A DNA stretch of 64,000 nucleotides from Streptomyces carminius (GCF_002794255.1 NZ_PGGW01000052.1:25797-89796), one strand, 5' to 3'. Counted from the first letter of the stretch, positions 33,348-42,737 are shown. Notes: generated by a model from the letters alone, not told the origin. Numbers and translations: made by a program.

Positions 33348-33578
33348 TCAGGCCGGGGCGCCGTCCACGGCACCGGGCCGGCCGCCCGGTTCCGTCCCCG
33401 GGTGCGGCGTCCCCGGGCGCGGCCCGGGGAACTCGTCCGCCGGCTCCGTCGCCAGCCGCTGCAGCCGGTGGCAGACGGGGCACTGGCGGGTCAGATGGCC
33501 GTAGCGGGCCGCCGCCGACAGATGCGCTCTCAGCAGTGCCCGTGTCTCGTGCCGTGGACGTCCCGAAGTCGTCGGCAT
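33348..33578 (-). CDS. DUF6274 family protein
   Basis: 76 residues: RHETRALLRAHLSAAARYGHLTRQCPVCHRLQRLA, with a CPVCH pair of cysteines that may bind zinc, then a Pro-rich tail. Matches the short Streptomyces DUF6274 proteins encoded near bldC. AAGGAGG lies about 8 nt before ATG 33578; the longer upstream frame runs through a tRNA and is not coding. Function unknown. Confidence 0.85.
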   Translation of the reverse strand: MPTTSGRPRHETRALLRAHLSAAARYGHLTRQCPVCHRLQRLATEPADEFPGPRPGTPHPGTEPGGRPGAVDGAPA

Positions 33579-33757
33579 GGCGCCCACCTCCTTGCAGGAG
33601 AGGTACCCGCGGTCTGTCGGGCCGTCAAGACGGCCCGCAGCGGCGGGCGGTGGGAACGGGCCGGAACGGACGGGCCGTGAGACGGCGGGAGACACCCGGG
33701 CGCCCGGAGAAGGCGCGGAGAAGACACGGAAGGGTGCGGAAGGCGCGCGGAACGGCC

Positions 33758-33790
33758 GAAGGCCCGGATCCACGAGGGAACCGGGCCTTC
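33758..33790 (-). terminator. Hairpin terminator of tRNA-Asp
   Basis: GAAGGCCCGG / CCGGGCCTTC, 10 bp with a 13-nt loop, 6 nt after the tRNA 3' end. Confidence 0.7.
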
Positions 33791-33796
33791 GTACTG

Positions 33797-33871
33797 CGGT
33801 CCTGACGGGATTTGAACCCGCGGCCTCCACCTTGACAGGGTGGCGAGCACTCCAAACTGCTCCACAGGACC
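33797..33871 (-). tRNA. tRNA-Asp(GTC)
   Basis: 75 nt. Acceptor GGTCCTG/CAGGACC, anticodon stem CCACC/GGTGG with loop CTGTCAA (anticodon GTC), T-arm GCGGG-TTCAAAT-CCCGT, discriminator G. Identical in sequence to the copy at 42437-42511. Confidence 0.95.
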
Positions 33872-34022
33872 TTGAGTCGCAGCCGGATGTCCTGAGCTGC
33901 GAGAAGGACTCTACAGCAGCCCGGGGCCGCGGCGCGAACTCACTTACCGTGGCGGCCTTGCCACAGCTCATGCCACGCGCCGGGCCGCGGCCCGCGGCCC
34001 GTGCCGTGGCGGACGGCCGCCG

Positions 34023-37000
34023 TCACGGGGCCGCCGCGTCCACCGCCTTCATGATGCGCTTGTCCGAGACCGGATAGGCCGTGCCCAGCGCGTGCGCGAA
34101 GTAGCTGACCCGCAGCTCCTCCAGCATCCAGCGGATATCCCGCGCCTCACGCGGCACCGGCCGGCCCGGCGGGAACTGCTCCAGCAGCCACTCGTACTCG
34201 TCCCGCATCTCCTTCACCTTCGCCATCCGGGCCCGGTCCCGCTCGACGTTGGCGGGAAGCTGCTGCAGCCGGCGGTCCACCGCCGTCAGATAGCGCAGCA
34301 GGTCCGGCAGCCGGCCCGTGCCGTGCGCGGTGACGAAGCCCGGGCCGACCAACTCCGCGAGCTGCTCCCGCACGTCCGCCAGGTTCGGCGCGAGCGTGGG
34401 ACTCTTCGCCAGCGGAGGCGACTTCAGCCGGCGCTCGCACGCCTGCCGGGCGGCGAGCACCTCGCGCACCTGCCGGACGGTCACCAGCACCGCGTCGGTG
34501 AGGTCGGCGCGCACCGCGTCGAACAGCTTGCGGAAGCCCTCCTCGTCCCAGGCCGGGCCGCCGCGCGCCGCGATCAGCCGGTCGGCGGCGGCCGTCACGC
34601 AGTCCTCGAACAGCGCCTGGACGCTGCCGTGCGGGGCGGCTGCCAGGGCCAGCTTCGCCTGGTTGGAGAGCTTGTCCTGGGCGAACTTGGCCGGATTGGA
34701 GGGCAGGTTCAGCAGGATGAGGCGGCGGGTGCCGCGCCACATCTCCTGCCGCTGCTCGTCCTCGGTGTCGAAGAGCTTCACCGAGACCGAGTCCCCGTCG
34801 TCCACCAGCGCCGGGTACGCCTTGACCGGCTGGCCCGCCCGCCGGGTCTCGAAGGTGCGCGGGAGCGTGCCGACGGTCCAGGAGGTCAGCCCGGTGCGCT
34901 GCTCGACACCGGGGCCGCCCCCGGCCCCGCTGCCGCCGTCGTTCCCGGCACCTCTCCCGCCCCCGGCCCCGCCGCCGGTGCTCCGGGCGGCGTCGAACGC
35001 CTTGGCCAGCGCCGCCCGGGTGCGGGACCGCAGTGCCAGCCGCAGCTCCTCCAGGTCCTTGCTCTCGGCGTTCCCCGGGATCCTGCGGCGCCGCTCGTCC
35101 ACCACCCGGAAGGTGATCTTCAGGTGGTCGGGGACCTTCGCCGGGTCGAAGTCCTCCGGACTCACCCGCACCCCCGTCATCCGGGTCAGCTCCCGCGCCA
35201 GGGCGGCCGTCAGCGGCTCGTCCGGCGGGGCGGTCGGCGGGGCCTCGCCGTCCCCGGCGACCGCCGCCAGGAAACGCCGGGCGTAGTCGGGGGCGGGCAC
35301 GCAGTTGCGGCGGACCGGCTTGGGCAGCGAACGGATCAGCTCGGTGACCAGGTCGGCGCGCAGCCCCGGGATCTGCCAGTCAAAGCCGCGCGACTCGACC
35401 TGGTTGAGCACCTGGAGCGGGACGTGGACGGTCACGCCGTCGGCGTCGGTGCCCGGCTCGAACTGGTAGGTGACCCGCAGCTTGAGCTGCCCCTGACGCC
35501 ACACGTCGGGGTAGTCGGCCTTGGTGATCCGCTCGGCCCGCTCGTTGATGAGCATGGACTTCTCGAAGTTGAGCAGATCCGGCTCCTCCTGGCGCTTCCG
35601 CTTCCACCAGGAGTCGAAGTGCGCCCCGGAGACGATGTGCTCGGGGAGGCGCTGGTCGTAGAAGTCGAACAGGGTCTCGTCGTCGACGAGGATGTCGCGG
35701 CGCCGGGCCCGGTGCTCCAGCTCCTCCACCTCGCCCAGCAGTCTGCGGTTGTCGTGGAAGAACTGGTGGTGGGTGCGCCAGTCGCCCTCCACCAGCGCGT
35801 TGCGGATGAAAAGGTCCCGGCAGGTCTCCGGGTCGATCCGCCCGTAGTTCACCTTGCGCTGCGCGACGACGGGGACGCCGTAGAGCGTCACCTTCTCGTA
35901 CGCCATCACCGCCGCCTGCTTCTGCTCCCAGTGCGGCTCGCTGTGGACGCGCTTGACCAGGTGCCCGGCGAGCGGCTCGATCCAGTCCGGATCGATCTTC
36001 GCGTTGACCCGCGCCCACAACCGGGAGGTCTCCACCAGCTCGGCCGACATGATCCAGCGCGGCGGCTTCTTGAACAGCGCGGAGCCGGGGAAGACGGCGA
36101 ACTTGGCGCTGCGCGCGCCCAGGTACTCGTTCTTCTCGGTCTCCTTCAAGCCGATGTGCGACAGCAGCCCCGCCAGCAGCGACTGGTGGACGCGGTCGGC
36201 GTCGGCGTCCCGGTCGTCGAGGTGGACGCCCATGGACTTGGCCACCTGGCGCAACTGGGCGTAGATGTCCTGCCATTCGCGTATGCGCAGGTAGTTGAGG
36301 AACTCCGTCCGGCACATGCGCCGGAAGGCCGAGGAGGACAGCTCCTTCTGCCGCTCCCGCACGTACTTCCACAGGTTGAGCAGGGCGAGGAAGTCGCTGT
36401 TCTCGTCCCTGAACCGGGCGTGCTGCTGGTCGGCCTGCTGCTGCTTGTCGGCGGGGCGCTCGCGCGGGTCCTGGATGGACAGCGCCGCGGCGATCACCAT
36501 CACCTCGCGGACGCAGCCGTTGCGGTCCGCCTCCAGCACCATCCGCGCCAGCCGCGGGTCGACGGGGAACTGCGCCAGCTTCCGGCCGGTCTCCGTCAAC
36601 CGCCTGCGCGGGTCCTTCTGCTTCGGGTCGAGCGCGTTCAGCTCCTCCAGGAGCTGCACACCGGCCTTGATGCTGCGGTGGTCCGGCGGGTCGATGAAGG
36701 GGAAGTGCTCGATCTCGCCCAGCCCGGCCGCGGTCATCTGGAGGATGACGGACGCCAGGTTCGTCCGCAGGATCTCCGGATCGGTGAACTCCGGGCGGGA
36801 GAGGAAGTCCTCCTCGGAGTACAGCCGGACGCAGATGCCGTCCGAGGTGCGGCCGCAGCGGCCCTTGCGCTGGTTGGCGCTGGCCTGGGAGACCGGTTCG
36901 ATCGGCAGCCGCTGGACCTTGGTGCGGTGGCTGTAGCGGGAGATGCGGGCGGTGCCGGTGTCGACGACGTACTTGATGCCGGGCACCGTCAGTGAGGTCT

Positions 37001-38057
37001 CGGCGACGTTGGTGGCCAGCACGACCCGCCGCCCGCCGTGCTTCTGGAAGACGCGGTGCTGCTCGGCGTGCGACAGGCGCGCGTACAGCGGAAGGACCTC
37101 CGTCGAGCGGAGGTTCCGTTTGTTCAGTGCGTCGGCGGTGTCCCGGATCTCGCGCTCGCCGGAGAGGAACACCAGGACGTCACCCGGCCCCTCGGCCTGG
37201 AGCTCCTCCACCGCCTCGCAGACGGCCGTGACCTGGTCCCGGTCGGAGTTCTCGCTGTCCTCCTCCAGCAGCGGCCGGTAGCGGACCTCCACCGGATACG
37301 TGCGGCCCGACACCTCGACGATCGGCGCGTCCCCGAAGTGCCGGGAGAAGCGCTCCGGGTCGATGGTCGCGGAGGTGATCACGACCTTCAGGTCCGGGCG
37401 GCGGGGGAGGAGCTGGGCGAGATAGCCCAGCAGGAAGTCGATGTTGAGGCTGCGCTCGTGCGCCTCGTCGATGATGATCGTGTCGTACCGGCGCAGCTCG
37501 CGATCGGTCTGGATCTCCGCCAGCAGGATGCCGTCCGTCATCAGCTTGACCAGGGTGTCCTCACCCACCTGGTCGGTGAAGCGGACCTTCCAGCCCACCG
37601 CGCCGCCCAGCGGGGTGCGCAGCTCCTCGGCGACCCGCTCGGCCACCGTGCGGGCCGCGATCCGGCGCGGCTGGGTGTGCCCGATCAGCCCGCGCACCCC
37701 GCGGCCCAGCTCCAGGCAGATCTTGGGGATCTGCGTCGTCTTCCCGGAGCCCGTCTCACCGGCGACGATCACCACCTGGTGGTCCCGTATCGCCGCCAGG
37801 ATGTCGTCCTTCTTCTGGCTGACGGGCAACTGCTCGGGGTAGTCGATCGCGGGCACGGCGGCGCGCCGGGCGGCGACACGCAGCTCGGCCTGCTCGATCT
37901 CGGCGGCGATCTCGGACAGCACGGCCCGCCGCGCCTCCGGCTTGCGGATGCGGCGGGTGCCCTCGAGGCGCCGGCCCAGCCGCTGCCGGTCGCGCGGCAT
38001 CAGCTCGGGCAGCCGCTCCAGGAGGGCGGGGAGGGTGGGATCAGACACAGTGGACAT
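34023..38057 (-). CDS. hrpA: ATP-dependent RNA helicase HrpA
   Basis: 1344 residues, full HrpA length. DEAH-box motifs: Walker A VIVAGETGSGKTTQIPK near residue 95, TQPRRIAA, DEAH box IIIDEAHERSLN, SAT motif VITSATIDPERF, and motif VI QRKGRCGRTSDG. The C-terminal half has the helicase-associated and DUF3418 regions. HrpA unwinds mRNA and resolves collided ribosomes in E. coli. ATG 38057 with GGAGG 4 nt upstream. Contains a Gly-rich low-complexity insert near residue 1035-1060. Confidence 0.96.
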   Translation of the reverse strand: MSTVSDPTLPALLERLPELMPRDRQRLGRRLEGTRRIRKPEARRAVLSEIAAEIEQAELRVAARRAAVPAIDYPEQLPVSQKKDDILAAIRDHQVVIVAGETGSGKTTQIPKICLELGRGVRGLIGHTQPRRIAARTVAERVAEELRTPLGGAVGWKVRFTDQVGEDTLVKLMTDGILLAEIQTDRELRRYDTIIIDEAHERSLNIDFLLGYLAQLLPRRPDLKVVITSATIDPERFSRHFGDAPIVEVSGRTYPVEVRYRPLLEEDSENSDRDQVTAVCEAVEELQAEGPGDVLVFLSGEREIRDTADALNKRNLRSTEVLPLYARLSHAEQHRVFQKHGGRRVVLATNVAETSLTVPGIKYVVDTGTARISRYSHRTKVQRLPIEPVSQASANQRKGRCGRTSDGICVRLYSEEDFLSRPEFTDPEILRTNLASVILQMTAAGLGEIEHFPFIDPPDHRSIKAGVQLLEELNALDPKQKDPRRRLTETGRKLAQFPVDPRLARMVLEADRNGCVREVMVIAAALSIQDPRERPADKQQQADQQHARFRDENSDFLALLNLWKYVRERQKELSSSAFRRMCRTEFLNYLRIREWQDIYAQLRQVAKSMGVHLDDRDADADRVHQSLLAGLLSHIGLKETEKNEYLGARSAKFAVFPGSALFKKPPRWIMSAELVETSRLWARVNAKIDPDWIEPLAGHLVKRVHSEPHWEQKQAAVMAYEKVTLYGVPVVAQRKVNYGRIDPETCRDLFIRNALVEGDWRTHHQFFHDNRRLLGEVEELEHRARRRDILVDDETLFDFYDQRLPEHIVSGAHFDSWWKRKRQEEPDLLNFEKSMLINERAERITKADYPDVWRQGQLKLRVTYQFEPGTDADGVTVHVPLQVLNQVESRGFDWQIPGLRADLVTELIRSLPKPVRRNCVPAPDYARRFLAAVAGDGEAPPTAPPDEPLTAALARELTRMTGVRVSPEDFDPAKVPDHLKITFRVVDERRRRIPGNAESKDLEELRLALRSRTRAALAKAFDAARSTGGGAGGGRGAGNDGGSGAGGGPGVEQRTGLTSWTVGTLPRTFETRRAGQPVKAYPALVDDGDSVSVKLFDTEDEQRQEMWRGTRRLILLNLPSNPAKFAQDKLSNQAKLALAAAPHGSVQALFEDCVTAAADRLIAARGGPAWDEEGFRKLFDAVRADLTDAVLVTVRQVREVLAARQACERRLKSPPLAKSPTLAPNLADVREQLAELVGPGFVTAHGTGRLPDLLRYLTAVDRRLQQLPANVERDRARMAKVKEMRDEYEWLLEQFPPGRPVPREARDIRWMLEELRVSYFAHALGTAYPVSDKRIMKAVDAAAP

Positions 38058-38198
38058 ACGGCCTCCAGGATCGCACCCGTCCCGCGTGCCGGGCGAATCA
38101 ATTCGCCGGAGCCCGGGAGAGGCGTGTCACCTATGTCGTGGGCACCCGCGCGCGCCCGGCGGCCCGCCACTGTCAGCGGCCCCTCGTAGCCTGCGCGC

Positions 38199-38708
38199 AT
38201 GGGAATGATCGGAGAGTACGCGCGCCTCACCCCGGAGCAGTTCCAGCGGGCGCTCGGCGACCCGGAGTGGGCGCACGAGTTGGTCCTGGAGACGGGCACG
38301 GCGGAGTGGGAGACGAAGCCGGAGCCCGGACGGGCCCGCCGCCTGGATGTGGACAAGGCGTGGGACGGCATCCGTTTCCTGCTGGAGCGGTCCGGCTTCC
38401 TCGTGGACGTCGTCCTCGGCGGCGAGCTGATACCCGGCGCCGCCGACTGGGGCTGCACCCCGCCCCGTCACCTCACCCCGGCCCAGGTGGCCGAGGTCGC
38501 CGGGGAACTGGCGAGGACACCGTTCGAGGCCCTCGTCGCCGACCTCGACCCCGCCGAGCTGACCCGCGCCGACACCTACCCGTCGGGCCTGTGGGACGAG
38601 GGCGGGGCGGACGGCCTGGAGTACGTCCGCCACCACTACGAGGCGCTGCGCGTCTTCCTCGCCGCCGCCGCCCGGGACGGTGACACCGTGCTGCTGTGGA
38701 TCTCCTGA
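38199..38708 (+). CDS. DUF1877 family protein
   Basis: 169 residues: MGMIGEYARLTPEQFQRAL, DVDKAWDGIRFLLE, GGELIPGAADWGCTPPRHLTPAQVAEVA, the DUF1877 (YfbM-like) pattern. Function unknown; the family is common in polymorphic-toxin immunity contexts. TAGCCT lies 6 nt before the ATG and there is no RBS, indicating a leaderless transcript. Confidence 0.88.
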   Translation: MGMIGEYARLTPEQFQRALGDPEWAHELVLETGTAEWETKPEPGRARRLDVDKAWDGIRFLLERSGFLVDVVLGGELIPGAADWGCTPPRHLTPAQVAEVAGELARTPFEALVADLDPAELTRADTYPSGLWDEGGADGLEYVRHHYEALRVFLAAAARDGDTVLLWIS

Positions 38709-38821
38709 GCCCGCAGCTCAGGGGGCGCGCGAGGCGGCGCGCCGCCGCCGGCCTCGGACGGCAGCGCTCACCCGGGCGTCACCGTTCGGTGCGGCGTGCG
38801 TACCGCGCATACGCTGCGTCC

Positions 38822-39244
38822 ATGCGGACCGTGTTCATGTTCCCCGTCGCCGAACGTGCCGACACGGCGGCCTGCCTTGACCGGCACCTTGCGGGGGGCG
38901 GCGGGTCGTGGACGTTCGCCGAAGGCCTCTACGTCGTGATCGACGACGAGGAGACCGGCTGCCTGTTCCGGGACTGGGCGCCGGAGGAGGTGGCCCTTCT
39001 CGAAGCGGCTCTCGGGTACCACCCCACCTGGGCGGTACAGGTCGACGTGTCCGGGCGGATCGACGGAACCGCTGAGGTGCGCCGTCTTGCCGCCCTGCTG
39101 CTGAGGCAGGGCGGCGTCGCGTTCGACGACTACTCCGAGCACGCCTGGACGCTGCGGGAGATCGAGTCGGACGCCCTGTTCGAGGGCCTGCGCTTCTTCG
39201 ACTTCCGCACGTATCACGAACGCCACCGCCGCCCTACGGCGTGA
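38822..39244 (+). CDS. Hypothetical protein (possible immunity-like)
   Basis: 140 residues, acidic: RTVFMFPVAERADTAACLDRHL, FAEGLYVVIDDEETGCLFRDW, ALGYHPTWAVQVDVSGRIDG, GVAFDDYSEHAWTLREI. Small soluble alpha/beta protein resembling SMI1/immunity-type proteins in style, but no family can be named. TACGCT sits exactly 6 nt before the ATG without a Shine-Dalgarno (leaderless). Confidence 0.75.
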   Translation: MRTVFMFPVAERADTAACLDRHLAGGGGSWTFAEGLYVVIDDEETGCLFRDWAPEEVALLEAALGYHPTWAVQVDVSGRIDGTAEVRRLAALLLRQGGVAFDDYSEHAWTLREIESDALFEGLRFFDFRTYHERHRRPTA

Positions 39245-39340
39245 GACCGGCGGAGCCGGACCCGGTGATCGTCCGGGTGGCTTTCCGCCGTCATCCGGCC
39301 CCCGCCCGGTGACGATCGCGGGCGTGCGCCGTCGCTGATG

Positions 39341-39559
39341 TCAGTCCGGCCGAGGGAAGATGTTCACCGCTCGGTAGGCGTACCCGTCCTGCCCGGGGGC
39401 TTCCCACTGGAGGTCCACTCGCTGTCCCGGCGACAGCGTGCGGAACCCTTCCACCTGGATGTGGGAGAAGTGGCCCCAACATCCACCAGGGGTCTCGGGG
39501 GAGTCGAGCACGCCCCACCCTTCCTCGTCGCTCCACTCGCGGACAGTCGCAATCACCAT
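39341..39559 (-). CDS. Cold-shock-domain-like protein
   Basis: 72 residues: TVREWSDEEGWGVLDSPETPGGCWGHFSHIQVEGFRTL...GQRVDLQWEAPGQDGYAYRAVNI. The pattern is a CSD OB-fold, with W/F residues where RNP1 and RNP2 usually lie (GWGVL and GHFSHI). Diverged from CspA; may bind RNA or single-stranded DNA. Confidence 0.82.
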   Translation of the reverse strand: MVIATVREWSDEEGWGVLDSPETPGGCWGHFSHIQVEGFRTLSPGQRVDLQWEAPGQDGYAYRAVNIFPRPD

Positions 39560-39611
39560 GAGAGGGACCTTATGAGTTTTTCCCGAATGGGGCAGAGGCC
39601 TTTGTGACGCG

Positions 39612-40124
39612 CTAGCTGGGTGGGGCGGCGTAGCAGAGGGCGCCGGTCTGCCGGCCGTCGCCGTAGTGGTGCGTGGTCTCGCCGATCCTGCGCCATCCGA
39701 GGCGTTCGTAGAGGCGTATGGCGGCGGTGTCCTTCGTCATGACGTCGAGAACCAGGCGGAGCCCGCGGGCCTGTGCGTAGGCCGTCGCCGTCCGCGTCAG
39801 TTCCTCGCCCAGGGCGCGCCTCCGGGCGTTCTTGATGACGAAGAGGCGGCCGAGTACGGCCACGTCCTCGGGGGCCTCGCCGCTCTGCCTGGCCCAGAGG
39901 GCTACGGCGTCCTCGCCGTTGGGACTCATCACTGCCACGTGTCCGACGACCTGGTCGTCGGCCTCTGCCACCCAGGAGGCCGACACGCTCTCCGACCGCA
40001 GCCAGGCTTCCGGGTCGGCGACCCCTTCGACGGGACACCCGTCCGTCGCGTGCACCTCCACCAGTGCCGCCGCCGCGCCGGGCAGGTCGGCTTCCGCGAA
40101 CGGCCGGATTCTCGGGTTCCCCAT
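39612..40124 (-). CDS. GNAT family N-acetyltransferase
   Basis: 170 residues: IRPFAEADLPGAAAALVEVH, SASWVAEADDQVVGHVAV, AVLGRLFVIKNARRRALGEELTRTA (acetyl-CoA loop) and IRLYERLGWRRIGETTHHY. Single-domain acetyltransferase, substrate unknown. Confidence 0.9.
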   Translation of the reverse strand: MGNPRIRPFAEADLPGAAAALVEVHATDGCPVEGVADPEAWLRSESVSASWVAEADDQVVGHVAVMSPNGEDAVALWARQSGEAPEDVAVLGRLFVIKNARRRALGEELTRTATAYAQARGLRLVLDVMTKDTAAIRLYERLGWRRIGETTHHYGDGRQTGALCYAAPPS

Positions 40125-40215
40125 GCGGGCTCCTGGCTACTCGACGGGCAGTTCCTACGGCAGACCGGTCTGGTCCGAGCGGTGAGCGTGGGTGAGCTGC
40201 TTCGGTGTCCCGAAG

Positions 40216-40407
40216 TCAGTCCAGCGCGTACTCGGCCGAGAGTTCACGTCCGGTTCCCAGGAAGTCCACGGCGTACTCGACGACCCCGCCGTTCTGGTCC
40301 CAGTAGCGGTTGGTCATGGTCAGGGCCGGCGTGCCTGGCTCCAGGCCGAGGAGGGGAGCGTCCTCCCTGGTCACGGGCCGGTGCGGAGACCGGGCGCCCA
40401 CGTCCAC
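40216..40407 (-). pseudogene. Remnant of a GntR/UTRA regulator
   Basis: The last about 60 residues (PLLGLEPGTPALTMTNRYWD, then VVEYAVDFLGTGRELSAEYA) match the C-terminal end of the UTRA ligand domain of GntR regulators. The HTH and most of the ligand domain are absent; only about 50 nt separate it from the next gene upstream. A deletion relic, probably caused by insertion of the oxidoreductase/GlxA pair. Confidence 0.78.
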
Positions 40408-40456
40408 CGCGTGGTGCCTGCCGACGTGGGCGCCCAGGGCTGTCCCTGTACCGACG

Positions 40457-41221
40457 TCAGGCCACGTGCGCTCCCAGCCCGGTCAGGCCCGGTGCCACGT
40501 CCGGTCGCAACACGAGGTTGTGATCGTAGTCTCCGCCGTTCTGCGTCCGGTAGGCGATCGGCTCGGTCGTCGGGATCGTGAGCAGGCGCTCGCGCAGCTC
40601 CTCGGCCGCTGCCTCGCCCTGCTCGGGCGTGAACCGGTCGGCACCCGGGATCAGCACCGGGGGCAGCACCTCCGCGCCCGCGTAGAACAGGGTGCCGTGC
40701 TGCAGCGGGAACAGCAGTTCGCCGATGGCTCCGTGGATGCCCCGCTCACCGTAGAACCACGCCGGCCCGCCCATGGTCACAACCGCCATCGCACGCTTAC
40801 CCGCGAGGAACCCGTCTCCGTAGCCGATCCACTCGCCGTTCGGGCCGCGCAACCCGTACGCGAAGCCCTGGTGCCAGACCCGGTCGAACCAGCCCTTGAG
40901 GATGGCGGGCATTCCGAACCACCACATCGGGAACTGGACGACGATGGTGTCCGCCCGGTTGATCTTCTCCTGCTCGGCTCGGATATCGGCGCTCAGCGCG
41001 CCGCTCTCGTACGCCTGCTTCGCGGCAGCAGCGACCTGGAACCGCTCCGCCGGGTGGTGGGCGTAGCCGGCGGCGTCGACGACGGGATTCCAGCCCATCG
41101 CGTACAGGTCCGACACCTCGACCCGGTGGCCTTCGGCGCAGAGCGCGCGCTGCCCCTCCGCGGCGAGGTAACCGTTGAGCGAGCGGGGTTCGGGGTGGGC
41201 AAGGATCCAGAGAACGTTCAT
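40457..41221 (-). CDS. NAD(P)H-dependent oxidoreductase, NQO1/flavodoxin-fold
   Basis: 254 residues. MNVLWILAHPEPRSLNGYLA is the FMN/FAD phosphate loop of the quinone reductase family; TIVVQFPMWWFGMPAILKGWFDRVWHQGFAY is the signature second motif; TMGGPAWFYGERGI completes the flavin site. Soluble NAD(P)H:quinone or nitro reductase. Divergent from the GlxA-type regulator, its likely controller. Confidence 0.93.
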   Translation of the reverse strand: MNVLWILAHPEPRSLNGYLAAEGQRALCAEGHRVEVSDLYAMGWNPVVDAAGYAHHPAERFQVAAAAKQAYESGALSADIRAEQEKINRADTIVVQFPMWWFGMPAILKGWFDRVWHQGFAYGLRGPNGEWIGYGDGFLAGKRAMAVVTMGGPAWFYGERGIHGAIGELLFPLQHGTLFYAGAEVLPPVLIPGADRFTPEQGEAAAEELRERLLTIPTTEPIAYRTQNGGDYDHNLVLRPDVAPGLTGLGAHVA

Positions 41222-41292
41222 GACGCCGATGGTGACCGTACGGCACCGTCACGACGACTGGCCCGATGGACAACATGTGCGAGGATCGGGCC

Positions 41293-42276
41293 ATGACCGT
41301 CTTCGCCGGTGACGGGCGCCACCGTGTGGCGGTCCTGGTCCGCGACAGGGTTCTGTCATTCGAGCTCAGCATCGTTCACCGGATCTTCGGCCAGGCCCGC
41401 ACGGCCGCCGGCGCCTCGCTCTACGAGGTCGTGACCTGCGCACTCGTGCCCGGGGAAAAGCGCACGGACGCCGACTTCCCCATCACCGTCGTTCACGGCT
41501 CCGAGGCGCTGGCCGAGGCCGACACCGTCGTCGTCCCAGGGTCCGCAGACGACTTCGACCCCCACAGTGGACCGCTCGACCCCGCGCTCACCGCCGCGCT
41601 GGCGCGGATCCGACCCGGCGGCACACGGATCGCCTCGATCTGCACGGGATCGTTCGTGCTGGCCGCGGCGGGCCTGCTCACCGGGCGGCGAGCGACCACG
41701 CACTGGCGCTCGTCCGCCCGGTTCCGGGAGCGATTCCCGGATGTCGCGTTCGACGTCGACGTCCTCTACACCGACGACGACGGGGTCCTCACCTCTGCCG
41801 GAGCGGCGGCCGGCATCGACCTGTGCCTGCACATGATCCGCACCGACCACGGCGCGGCAGTCGCCAACGAAGTGGCGCGCGGCTCCGTCGTCCCGCCGCA
41901 CCGCGAGGGCGGCCAGGCGCAATACGTGCAGCGACCGATGCCGGAACCGGGAATCTCATCGACCGGCAAGGCACGCCAATGGGCGCTCGCGAATCTGCAC
42001 CGGCCCATCACGCTCCGGGAACTGGCAGCCCAGGAATCGACAAGCACGCGAACATTCACCCGGCGTTTCCGTGACGAAGTCGGTACCTCACCGGGACGGT
42101 GGCTCACCCAACAGCGCATCGAGCGAGCCTGCGCCCTCCTGGAATGCACCGACCTGTCGGTTGACCAGGTCGCCGCCGCTGCGGGCTTCGGCACCGCCGG
42201 CTCGATGCGACTGCATCTGAAAGCCGAACTCGGGGTCTCACCCAGCGCCTACCGTGCCACGTTCCGCGGCCCCTGA
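41293..42276 (+). CDS. GlxA family AraC-type transcriptional regulator
   Basis: 327 residues. An N-terminal DJ-1/PfpI-like domain (RHRVAVLVRDRVLSFELSIVHRIFG ... IASICTGSFVLAAAGLLTGRRATTHW, Cys in the nucleophile-elbow position) and a C-terminal double HTH (RPITLRELAAQESTSTRTFTRRFRDEVGTSPGRWL, VAAAAGFGTAGSMRLHLKAELGVSPSAYR). Start at ATG 41293 is preceded by GAGG; an ATG at 41266 is also in frame. It probably activates or represses the divergent quinone reductase. Confidence 0.92.
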   Translation: MTVFAGDGRHRVAVLVRDRVLSFELSIVHRIFGQARTAAGASLYEVVTCALVPGEKRTDADFPITVVHGSEALAEADTVVVPGSADDFDPHSGPLDPALTAALARIRPGGTRIASICTGSFVLAAAGLLTGRRATTHWRSSARFRERFPDVAFDVDVLYTDDDGVLTSAGAAAGIDLCLHMIRTDHGAAVANEVARGSVVPPHREGGQAQYVQRPMPEPGISSTGKARQWALANLHRPITLRELAAQESTSTRTFTRRFRDEVGTSPGRWLTQQRIERACALLECTDLSVDQVAAAAGFGTAGSMRLHLKAELGVSPSAYRATFRGP

Positions 42277-42315
42277 CCTGCGGGAGGCGGGAGGAGGGAT
42301 GCCCCTGGAAACGGG

Positions 42316-42351
42316 GAAGTCCCCGGGCGAGCGGGCTCGCGCGGGGACTTC
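42316..42351 (-). terminator. Terminator of the Glu-Asp-Phe tRNA operon
   Basis: GAAGTCCCCG / CGGGGACTTC, 10 bp, with an inner GCGAG/CTCGC pair giving a long interrupted stem; 8 nt after the tRNA-Phe 3' end. Confidence 0.8.
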
Positions 42352-42359
42352 GTCTGCGG

Positions 42360-42433
42360 TGGCTGGGGCCGGGGTCGAACCGGCGACCTTCCGCTTTTCA
42401 GGCGGACGCTCGTACCAACTGAGCTACCCAGCC
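42360..42433 (-). tRNA. tRNA-Phe(GAA)
   Basis: 74 nt. Acceptor GGCTGGG/CCCAGCC, D-loop AGTTGGTAC, anticodon stem TCCGC/GCGGA with loop CTGAAAA (anticodon GAA), T-arm GCCGG-TTCGACC-CCGGC, discriminator A. Confidence 0.94.
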
Positions 42434-42436
42434 GCG

Positions 42437-42511
42437 CGGTCCTGACGGGATTTGAACCCGCGGCCTCCACCTTGACAGGGTGGCGAGCACTCCAAACTGC
42501 TCCACAGGACC
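42437..42511 (-). tRNA. tRNA-Asp(GTC), second copy
   Basis: Identical 75-nt sequence to the gene at 33797-33871 (anticodon loop CTGTCAA). Middle gene of the Glu-Asp-Phe cluster, 3 nt before tRNA-Phe in transcription order. Confidence 0.95.
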
Positions 42512-42548
42512 AAGCGTGTGCGAGCACCAGTCTCGCACAGATTGTGCG

Positions 42549-42621
42549 TGCCCCCAACGGGATTCGAACCCGTGCTACCGCCTTGAAAGGGCGGCGTCCT
42601 GGGCCACTAGACGATGAGGGC
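42549..42621 (-). tRNA. tRNA-Glu(TTC)
   Basis: 73 nt. Acceptor GCCCTCA/TGGGGGC, anticodon stem CCGCC/GGCGG with loop CTTTCAA (anticodon TTC), T-arm CACGGG-TTCGAAT-CCCGT, discriminator A. First gene of the cluster. Confidence 0.94.
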
Positions 42622-42737
42622 TGATGGCCCACCTGGGCGCTTCTCAGCGCGTCGGGGACGTGAGAAGCATATGGGATGCGGGGACGGTTCGCCAAAACAG
42701 TTCCCCGGGGGTGTCCGGGTGGGTCCGGGGCGGGCCG

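Noticed and set aside
32572..33483. Long minus-strand ORF behind bldC
   Set aside because: Arg/Pro/Gly-rich shadow without RBS or family signature, ending inside bldC on the other strand.
34092..36995. 967-residue open frame opposite hrpA
   Set aside because: Shadow frame; hrpA has all helicase motifs and the opposite frame has none.
42249..42695. Minus-strand ORF across the tRNA cluster
   Set aside because: Spans three tRNA genes; the open frame has no coding character of its own.
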